Made by a program: the position numbers and the translations under genes. A stretch of 10,909 bases of DNA from an uncultured Bacteroidales bacterium (GTDB taxonomy: Bacteria > Bacteroidota > Bacteroidia > Bacteroidales > Paludibacteraceae), in assembly GCA_900321775.1 (NCBI GenBank), contig ONXE01000090.1, forward strand, positions 1 through 10,909, read 5' to 3'. How positions within the stretch are numbered: position 1 is the first letter of the stretch; each line of letters begins with the position of its first letter. Positions 5,452 to 10,909 of this stretch are shown piece by piece. The notes under the pieces were generated by a model. It ran no database searches and was not told where the DNA came from. It worked only from the letters and a program-made list of their open reading frames with translations.

Positions 5452-6672
5452 GTGAAGAGAGACACAACCGGCAATATTATCGCCAAGAATGCACTACGCG
5501 AGTTGTACCATAACTACAAGGGAGAGGCGCTCTTCTTTGTGGTTCTTGCGGTATGTATAGTGCTTAGCCACAGGTTCTCGCAGTACATTCCGGAAGAGTT
5601 GTTTGACAAAGTCGTGACGCCCGTTCAGAACGGCTTGGCCATGACGTTTTGTTTCGTGGGCGCTTGGCTGATGTTTACTCATAGTGAAGGCATCCGGGTG
5701 CGTAAGATTTGGGGCTACACCTTGCTCACGTGGGGCTTGGCCAGTGGTTTTTTCTTGCTGACCGACCTCTTTTTCGGCACGACGATTTATGAACTTGGTT
5801 CGGGTGCGCTCACGTCTTTTGATTTGCTGATAGGCAATCTGTTGGGTTGGATGTACCTGCTGTATCCGACGGAGACGCTTCGCCCCGGGTGGCTGAACGT
5901 TAGGCGGTCCTTGATCCAGTTGTTGCCGATGTGTGCATTGGTGGGTTTGAACTACCTGCTGCCGGTTGACCTCCGTCCGTTGATAGCCCTCTTTCCCGCG
6001 GCATTAGGTATAATGCTCTTGTTCAATATCCGCGCCTACCGCCAATGGTGTGAGGAGAACTATTCGTCCATGGACTATATCGACGTGCAGTGGGTGATGC
6101 GTTACCTGATTATGCTGGTGCTGATAGGCTGTTCCTACGTGTACATGTACGTTTCGACGAACCCGATGCGGTCTTTTACACAGCAGTGGCTAATGTTGTT
6201 CTTTTTGGTATATTCCACCGAGCAGATCCTGTTCCGCCGCGACCCGTGGCAGTCCTTACGAACCGCCGAGGAGGTGCAGCCGGAGGTGGCACGTACCCCG
6301 TCTTCCGAGCCTGTGTCGATAGACCAATCGACTCACGCGGAGGAGAGGCGACAGTTGGAGGCCTGGATGGAAACGGCCAAGCCGTACCTCAGTCCCGATT
6401 TCCGGCTCATGGACCTGAACGAAGTGCTGCCTATGAACAGAACCTATCTCTCCCAACTGATTAACACCGAATACGGCTGCACGTTCTACCAGTTTGCCAA
6501 CCATTATCGCGTCGAAGAGGCCAAACGTCTGCTCAGCGAGCGCCCGTACCTTACCATGGAGGAGGTCGCCTCGCTTACCGGCTTCTCATCGCGCATCGTT
6601 TTCTCCAACGCTTTTACCAAAGAAACGGGCCTTTCTCCGCGCGAATGGAGCAAAAAGTGTAATAATTCGTAA
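5452..6672 (+). CDS. Membrane-anchored AraC-family transcriptional regulator
   Basis: About 406 residues. The frame extends upstream to 5395, but the promoter occupies 5395-5425. The first plausible start after it is GTG at 5452 (read M-KRDTTGNIIAKNALRELY...); no ATG occurs at a suitable place. Residues about 26-280 hold some seven or eight hydrophobic segments (for example ALFFVVLAVCIVL, LTWGLASGFFLLTDLFF, LIALFPAALGIMLLF, YLIMLVLIGCSYVYMYV). Residues about 300-406 form an AraC-type double helix-turn-helix: LMDLNEVLPMNRTYLSQLIN is the first helix-turn-helix, and LTMEEVASLTGFSSRIVFSNAF with TGLSPREW the second. The protein most likely senses a signal in or near the membrane and binds DNA from there. 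This layout is known among Bacteroidetes regulators. Targets are unknown; neighbouring exported-protein genes are candidates. Confidence 0.9.
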   Translation: MKRDTTGNIIAKNALRELYHNYKGEALFFVVLAVCIVLSHRFSQYIPEELFDKVVTPVQNGLAMTFCFVGAWLMFTHSEGIRVRKIWGYTLLTWGLASGFFLLTDLFFGTTIYELGSGALTSFDLLIGNLLGWMYLLYPTETLRPGWLNVRRSLIQLLPMCALVGLNYLLPVDLRPLIALFPAALGIMLLFNIRAYRQWCEENYSSMDYIDVQWVMRYLIMLVLIGCSYVYMYVSTNPMRSFTQQWLMLFFLVYSTEQILFRRDPWQSLRTAEEVQPEVARTPSSEPVSIDQSTHAEERRQLEAWMETAKPYLSPDFRLMDLNEVLPMNRTYLSQLINTEYGCTFYQFANHYRVEEAKRLLSERPYLTMEEVASLTGFSSRIVFSNAFTKETGLSPREWSKKCNNS

Positions 6673-6689
6673 AAAAATAGCCTTTTTTC

Positions 6690-6704
6690 TTTACTTTAAG
6701 TAAA
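6690..6704 (+). terminator. Possible weak AT-rich terminator hairpin after the regulator gene
   Basis: TTTACT (6690-6695) pairs with AGTAAA (6699-6704) around a 3-nt loop, flanked by T6 upstream and A7 downstream. It lies 18 nt past the stop codon. The stem is all A/T apart from one C-G pair, so this is a weak call. Confidence 0.25.
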
Positions 6705-6720
6705 AAAATGCGTTTTTCTC

Positions 6721-6751
6721 TTGCGTACGTGAAGATTTTTTCGTACCTTTG
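6721..6751 (+). promoter_or_regulatory. Bacteroidetes sigma-70 promoter for the 7003 lipoprotein
   Basis: TTG (6721-6723), a 20-nt spacer and TACCTTTG (6744-6751), followed by CACCC as at the other promoters here. Transcription would start near 6758, giving an unusually long leader of about 245 nt before the ATG at 7003. Confidence 0.8.
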
Positions 6752-6764
6752 CACCCGAATTTGG

Positions 6765-6972
6765 ACTACGTGTTGATGAGCGGCATAGCCGCTGTTTACA
6801 ACTACGTGTTATTAACTTCGTGTTAATGACTTCGTGTTGTTTAGCCCTTCGGGCTGTTGATTACTTCGTGTTAACAGCGAAGCTGACTAACAGCCGTAGG
6901 CTCATCAACATCGCGTAGCGATCACCAACACGCAGTCAGTAACAGCGGCTCTGCCGCTCACCAACACGCAGT
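6765..6972 (+). repeat. Hairpin-array leader: repeated 14-mers and six mini-palindromes
   Basis: A 14-mer of the type ACTTCGTGTTAATG occurs at 6765, 6801, 6815, 6829 and 6863 (three of them tandem). Inverted copies (ACCAACACGCAGT) lie at 6924-6936 and 6960-6972. Between them are six short palindromes, each with a 3-nt loop: AGCGGC-ATA-GCCGCT (6779-6793), AGCCC-TTC-GGGCT (6843-6855), CAGC-GAA-GCTG (6875-6885), AGCC-GTA-GGCT (6892-6902), ATCGC-GTA-GCGAT (6910-6922) and AGCGGC-TCT-GCCGCT (6944-6958). The first unit (about 6769-6796) and last unit (about 6939-6968) are near-perfect inverted copies of each other. No reading frame is apparent. It sits between promoter and ATG, so it would form a structured 5' leader, or it is an inserted palindromic repeat element. 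Confidence 0.8.
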
Positions 6973-7002
6973 TATAATATAAACATTCAAATCAAAAAAA
7001 CA

Positions 7003-7404
7003 ATGAAAAAATTGCATTTTATCCTCATGGCTATCGTAGCCGTATGTCTCAGCGCTTGCGCAAATTTCAAAACTGAAGCCAAAGTGGATGTAGAAGTTAC
7101 TCAGGATGGCCAGCCGGTTAGCGGCATTACCGTCTATAAGTTCATCGACAACGGTCTGGGAGAGGGCTCTACGCTCTACAAATCCAACGCCAAAGGCTCA
7201 GCCAAAACCAACGGCGGCGGCGTGGCCCACTTCGACCTCAAGTCGCCGGAAGATCTCGATCCCAGCAGCATCGCCGGAAAAGACAGCAAAGTGTTCTATT
7301 TCTGCACCTATGACGCTGAGGACGTTCGCAACGGTATCGCAACCGTAACGATCAAGAGCGGCGAGAACAAGACCGTCAAAATCGAGATTGAGAAACTCAA
7401 GTAA
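7003..7404 (+). CDS. Small lipoprotein with an Ig-like/carboxypeptidase-regulatory-like fold
   Basis: A 133-residue protein with a lipoprotein signal peptide (MKKLHFILMAIVAVCLSAC; lipobox LSAC, Cys19). The mature part reads as a single beta-sandwich domain: VDVEVTQDGQPVSGITVYKF, then a linker KSNAKGSAKTNGGGVAHFDL, then KVFYFCTYDAED and ATVTIKSGENKTVKIEIEKL. The D-G-x-P-V-x-G-x-x-V start and the G-G-V-A-x-F-D turn resemble transthyretin-like or CnaB-like domains that decorate surface proteins. No specific family is claimed. It is preceded by a long structured leader. The next lipoprotein begins 40 nt downstream with no promoter visible, so the two are probably co-transcribed. Confidence 0.88.
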   Translation: MKKLHFILMAIVAVCLSACANFKTEAKVDVEVTQDGQPVSGITVYKFIDNGLGEGSTLYKSNAKGSAKTNGGGVAHFDLKSPEDLDPSSIAGKDSKVFYFCTYDAEDVRNGIATVTIKSGENKTVKIEIEKLK

Positions 7405-7444
7405 ACAACATTTATCAACAATCAATAATCATCAACACTATTCA

Positions 7445-7855
7445 ATGAAAAAGTTTTTTTTCCTGGCAGTAACTTGCTGCCTCGTTATCAGTGGCCTGGT
7501 GTTCACCTCTTGCAATGGACCTCAAGGCGCAAGCAGTTATCAGTTTGGTTATGACATCGACCCTGCCACGAAAGTGGACGAGCGGACAATAGCACAGTTC
7601 GAGTTGTCCGAGGACGGCAGTATCGTCATCTACAACGAGATGAAGAAAACCGCCGACCAGTACTCCGACGCGGCGCGTACCTGCATCTGGAAAAGCACGC
7701 GCGAAAAGGCTGTCTCCAGTGCCAAGAGCGCCTTTGCTGCCGGTATGGCTGCTGTGCGTAAGGACAACGCCTCCTTCAAGGGCATTATCATCCGCCTCTA
7801 CATGATCGACCCTGACACCAACGCCAAGGTAACCATCGAAACGGCCACCATCTGA
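7445..7855 (+). CDS. Small lipoprotein of unknown function
   Basis: A 136-residue protein. The ATG at 7445 gives MKKFFFLAVTCCLVISGLVFTSC, a lipoprotein signal peptide with Cys23; the frame stays open upstream to 7388, but that would overlap the previous gene and spoil the signal. The mature part is mixed: AQFELSEDGSIVIYNEM (strands), a long basic/alanine-rich helix with TREKAVSSAKSAFAAGMAAV (about 84-103), then FKGIIIRLYMIDPDTNAKVTIETATI (strands). The FKGIII segment loosely echoes the VIFKG motif of the minus-strand paralogues, but this is too short to call homology. Function unknown. The next gene starts 84 nt downstream, past a long hairpin. Confidence 0.88.
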   Translation: MKKFFFLAVTCCLVISGLVFTSCNGPQGASSYQFGYDIDPATKVDERTIAQFELSEDGSIVIYNEMKKTADQYSDAARTCIWKSTREKAVSSAKSAFAAGMAAVRKDNASFKGIIIRLYMIDPDTNAKVTIETATI

Positions 7856-7883
7856 TGGCCACTCCGCAGCACTGCTGCTCTCC

Positions 7884-7914
7884 GGGCATGCGAGGCTGAT
7901 TACTTCGCATGCTC
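7884..7914 (+). other. Hairpin before the large secreted-protein gene, related to the 6765-6972 element
   Basis: GCATGCGA (7886-7893) pairs perfectly with TCGCATGC (7905-7912). The stem can be extended by two pairs on each side. Its loop carries GATTACTTCG (7898-7907, partly in the stem), identical to 6859-6868 in the leader of the 7003 gene and preceded in both by GGCTG. No T tract follows, so it is not a standard terminator. Confidence 0.6.
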
Positions 7915-7939
7915 ACTTAATCAACAAACAACACATACT

Positions 7940-10909
7940 ATGCTTCATGAAACTCGCATTGGGCGCCTTCTCCTCTCAGGCCTCGCCCTTCTCCTTATTG
8001 TTACCACCACCGCCTCCGCCAACGACTACCTCGAGGTACAGCGCCATTATCAAGTCTATAGCGGCCGTCGTGACGCCATCCACTTCAAGATTCCCGTTTG
8101 GGCATATGGTAGCGTCAACGACTACCACCTGAACTTCACCAACACTGACATCTACTACAAGATCGGTACTACCGAGACCCGAGCCATAGGTATCGGCGGC
8201 AACCCCGAAGGCGACAACCGCAGCGACAAAAACGACCGCGGCGAAGCGTATCTGTACCTCTTCTCAGGACAGGGCTCTCTCATCGTCACCAACGCCTACG
8301 ACGGCAACCCGCGCGTAATCACACAAACCGGCACAAAATTTACCATTCCTGTCCATCAGGTCTCCGACGACGACTGCCCACGCGTCACTATCGTCGAGTT
8401 CGATTGGTACCCGCCTGAGTCGCTCAACGGCCAGACCTTTACCTTGCTCATGAAAACCGACATCCGTACACGCAACGCCGGCTCTGCCGACTACAACCCC
8501 ACTTTCTATTTCTCAGGCTCTTTCCAAGGCGCAGACAACATCGCCGCACCGCAACTCTATACGCCTTATCTCTATATGGTCAACGAGACCGGTGTCACCG
8601 GCTACGGCCTCGCCGCTGTGCCTTATTACACCCAGTCCAAACCCCTTTCCTACACCGATGTCGTCACAGGCTCGCCCACGCCCACTTCCTCTTCCTCCGG
8701 GACAATCTATGTGCCCACATCCGACACCTTGCTCTACGACTTCAGCGCCCAGTTCCAGGTCTATCGCAACGAGGACACCGGCGAGCAGGTGACTATTCGT
8801 TCCAATACCGTGCCCCTGCCCGCTTATCACCGACTCTACGACTTGCAGACTACCGAGGAACAGGACGATATGGGCAGCCTCACCGGCTCCAATGTCGTGC
8901 AATGGACCATCCGTCATCCCGAGGACCAGGACATCATTGACGGCGACCTGTTCGAGGTGCAGCGCGCCTACAAGGACGACTACTCCGATGCGCAGACCGT
9001 CGCCTCCGTTCCGATGACTACGGGACGCGGTATCTACCAGTATGTTGACGAACCGCAGTACACTTCTTCGGGGCAACCCACCATGCGGACCGACACCATG
9101 CACACCACTCTCTCCGTCACACAGATGGACACCATCGTCGATGAGGAGGGAAACCGACTATGCGGAGTTGAATGGCGCCTGACCGCGGACAAGTTTATCC
9201 AACCCGCCGCACCCGTCTATTACCGCGTACGACGAGCTTCTGCATCGGTCTGGGGATGGGATCACGATTTTGCTCAGGAAGCGGTGTTGGAGAAGCATAA
9301 CTACCTCGCACCGTTGGCCCTCACGCAGGAGAACTACCGCCCCGACACCAACTTCGCCGACAACCGCCTCGTGCATTTCTGGCTGCGACTGGAGAACGCC
9401 AATGTGGCACCGCGGCCTTTGTCGATAGACGACTGCAATATAACATATGAGTACAAGGGCTCCTACGACAACAGCGTCAACTATACCATCACCTATGACA
9501 GCGTCTATGACAAATACTATGGGTACACCCACAACGTCCAGATCCGTCTCTATGTGGTGACACCGGACGGGGAAGAAATGTTCGGACCGCAGCCGGGACT
9601 GGTTACCAATCCCGGTACCACCACTATACGCGTGCCGGTCGGCAGTACCATCCTGCGCACTTGGGGACGTGACTGGGACAAAACCGGCCCGAACGTCCAT
9701 GCGTGGGGATCAAGCAATTCCTATACACATATCATCCGATTCGCCGACAGAGATATCTTCGAAACCGTCGAGTTCTCTTATATCAACCGTGGACGCAACA
9801 ACGAACAGGAGATGAATATCTATTGGCAATCCCGTCCGACCCAGCCGACCGAGGAAATGATGGCGCGTATCAATGCGTTGGATGAAACGCGCAAACTGCA
9901 ACTCTATCCCAAACTTACGGCAGGCGCCACCAACTATGGCAAATGCCTCTGGGACAAAACGGCCAAACTCATCCTCCTTCGCACTATGGAAGAATTAGGG
10001 CAGACGATAGAACTGCCTGTTCATCCGGACAGCATCGTTCGACAGGGCGACGGCTCATGGCTGGCACATGTCACCGACGTCGCCGACTCGCGGTGTATGC
10101 ATTACTCCTATGCCGCGCGCATCGACCAGACCGAGGCCAACCTGCGCGTCTATGACTCGATCTATCTGCGACCTGTTCCATTATATGGCCCTTCGCTCTA
10201 TAGCGACGAGGCGCCCACCATCACCTCCTTCACGGCCTCTAAAGGCAACGCGAAAGGTAGCGCTAAAACCGGGGTGTTGCTTAACTGGACAGCCTCCACC
10301 ATGGCAGTGGATGAGTTTGTGCTGCTGCGTATCCCTAAAAACTCTTCCGCCTCTGCCGATACCATCTATCGGGGTACGGAGAACACGTGGTTCGACACCT
10401 CTGCCGTCCCCGATGTGCACTATGAGTACACAGTAGTGGCCAAAGTCAATTGCAACGGTCAAGCGTCCGAGAACTCGGCTACGGATGAGGGCTGGCGCTC
10501 GCCCTATGGGGAGATAAGCGGTACGGTCGTGATGCCCGACAACTCCTGCATGGCGGCGGTACAGGTCAGCCTGTCGGTCGGCGGAAACACGCTGAAGACC
10601 ATCACCACGGGTGCCGATGGTGCCTATGTCTTCGACAGCTTGACGTACAACCTCTCGTCAGGAACAGTCTATACTGTGACGCCAACCTCCCAATACGGTA
10701 CCTTCAGCTACAACAACACCTCTTCGGGCTCGGCGGCCATCAGTCTGAGTGCCGACGATGCCATCGTGGGCAGCGTGGCCTTTGTCAACACCAGTAGCGC
10801 CCGCGTGACCGGACGGGTGCTCTATCACCATTCTACCATACCCGTGGCTGATGCCTTGTTTATCCTCAATGGTGACACAGTGAAACGTAACGGCACAATC
10901 TATCATACG
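7940..10909 (+). CDS. Large secreted modular protein, partial (C-terminus beyond right edge)
   Basis: The frame is open without a stop from the ATG at 7940 to the last base (990 codons); I translated it throughout. Residues 1-27 (MLHETRIGRLLLSGLALLLI, ending VTTTASA) are a Sec signal peptide with cleavage before N28. Next comes a beta-rich region (YLYLFSGQGSLIVTNAY, VEFDWYPPESLNG), a Ser/Thr/Pro linker near 245-256, and a first fibronectin-III-like segment from about 319 (VVQWTIRHPEDQD...FEVQRAY). A second, clearer fibronectin-III-like domain spans about 758-850 (APTITSFTASKG, VLLNWTAS, VDEFVLLRI, YEYTVVAK). A carboxypeptidase-regulatory or CnaB-like domain follows at about 857-950 (GEISGTVVMPD, TGADGAYVFDSL), and another begins near 954 (ARVTGRVLYHH...VADALFIL). 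No enzyme motif is seen. It is probably cell-surface or secreted, possibly through the type IX system; the sorting domain would lie outside the window. Confidence 0.92.
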   Translation, partial: MLHETRIGRLLLSGLALLLIVTTTASANDYLEVQRHYQVYSGRRDAIHFKIPVWAYGSVNDYHLNFTNTDIYYKIGTTETRAIGIGGNPEGDNRSDKNDRGEAYLYLFSGQGSLIVTNAYDGNPRVITQTGTKFTIPVHQVSDDDCPRVTIVEFDWYPPESLNGQTFTLLMKTDIRTRNAGSADYNPTFYFSGSFQGADNIAAPQLYTPYLYMVNETGVTGYGLAAVPYYTQSKPLSYTDVVTGSPTPTSSSSGTIYVPTSDTLLYDFSAQFQVYRNEDTGEQVTIRSNTVPLPAYHRLYDLQTTEEQDDMGSLTGSNVVQWTIRHPEDQDIIDGDLFEVQRAYKDDYSDAQTVASVPMTTGRGIYQYVDEPQYTSSGQPTMRTDTMHTTLSVTQMDTIVDEEGNRLCGVEWRLTADKFIQPAAPVYYRVRRASASVWGWDHDFAQEAVLEKHNYLAPLALTQENYRPDTNFADNRLVHFWLRLENANVAPRPLSIDDCNITYEYKGSYDNSVNYTITYDSVYDKYYGYTHNVQIRLYVVTPDGEEMFGPQPGLVTNPGTTTIRVPVGSTILRTWGRDWDKTGPNVHAWGSSNSYTHIIRFADRDIFETVEFSYINRGRNNEQEMNIYWQSRPTQPTEEMMARINALDETRKLQLYPKLTAGATNYGKCLWDKTAKLILLRTMEELGQTIELPVHPDSIVRQGDGSWLAHVTDVADSRCMHYSYAARIDQTEANLRVYDSIYLRPVPLYGPSLYSDEAPTITSFTASKGNAKGSAKTGVLLNWTASTMAVDEFVLLRIPKNSSASADTIYRGTENTWFDTSAVPDVHYEYTVVAKVNCNGQASENSATDEGWRSPYGEISGTVVMPDNSCMAAVQVSLSVGGNTLKTITTGADGAYVFDSLTYNLSSGTVYTVTPTSQYGTFSYNNTSSGSAAISLSADDAIVGSVAFVNTSSARVTGRVLYHHSTIPVADALFILNGDTVKRNGTIYHT

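Noticed and set aside
7386..7445. Upstream start at 7388 for the second small lipoprotein
   Set aside because: It would overlap the previous gene and put 19 polar residues before the lipoprotein signal; the ATG at 7445 gives a standard signal peptide.
7940..8132. Suspected frameshift at the start of the large gene because ATG 7947 opens another frame
   Set aside because: The 7947 frame stops at 8132, whereas the frame from 7940 gives a good signal peptide and runs uninterrupted to the window edge.
8513..9700. Two minus-strand frames of 180-196 codons inside the large secreted gene
   Set aside because: The plus-strand frame is continuous over 990 codons with a signal peptide and domains; the antisense frames arise from its codon use.

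Overview
The window looks like chromosomal DNA of a Bacteroidetes bacterium, most likely order Bacteroidales. Four promoters match the Bacteroidetes sigma-70 pattern (TTG or TTTG, exactly 20 bases, then TAnnTTTG). There are no clear Shine-Dalgarno sequences, many small lipoproteins carry an MKK/MKR N-terminus, one protein resembles the Bacteroidales family DUF6175, and a very large secreted modular protein is present. Genus cannot be set by reading alone.

Layout. (1) 1-2693, minus strand: a run of four exported proteins transcribed leftward. These are two paralogous small proteins (2196-2693 and 1623-2105), a DUF6175-like protein (654-1604) and a further exported protein cut by the left edge (1-618). 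(2) 2777-3146, minus strand: a tRNA-Leu(UAA) gene split by a 284-nt group I intron at U34|A35 of the anticodon, with its own promoter at 3160-3191. The mature tRNA is 86 nt without CCA. (3) 3192-3630: AT-rich intergenic DNA with an 11-bp tandem repeat, a C-rich tract that could form a G-quadruplex on the minus strand, and a promoter. (4) 3631-5343, plus strand: a small lipoprotein followed by a CyuA/UPF0597-type L-cysteine desulfidase. (5) 5395-6672, plus strand: a promoter and a membrane-anchored AraC-type regulator with a probable GTG start. (6) 6721-7002: a promoter and a roughly 250-nt leader packed with tri-nucleotide-loop mini-hairpins and a repeated 14-mer, with inverted copies at its far end. 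(7) 7003-7855, plus strand: two small lipoproteins. (8) 7940-10909, plus strand: a secreted modular protein, open at the right edge (at least 990 residues), with fibronectin-III-like and carboxypeptidase-regulatory/CnaB-like domains.

How the parts relate. Most products are exported (five or six lipoproteins or periplasmic proteins, plus one giant surface or secreted protein). Only CyuA (cysteine breakdown to pyruvate, sulfide and ammonia) and the tRNA have firm functions. The most noteworthy element is the self-splicing-type intron in tRNA-Leu(UAA). It sits at the same site as the well-known cyanobacterial and plastid intron, but in a Bacteroidetes context, and nearly its whole catalytic core (P2-P9) can be paired by hand. 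The second is the hairpin array in the 6765-6972 leader, with a related fragment near 7886-7912.
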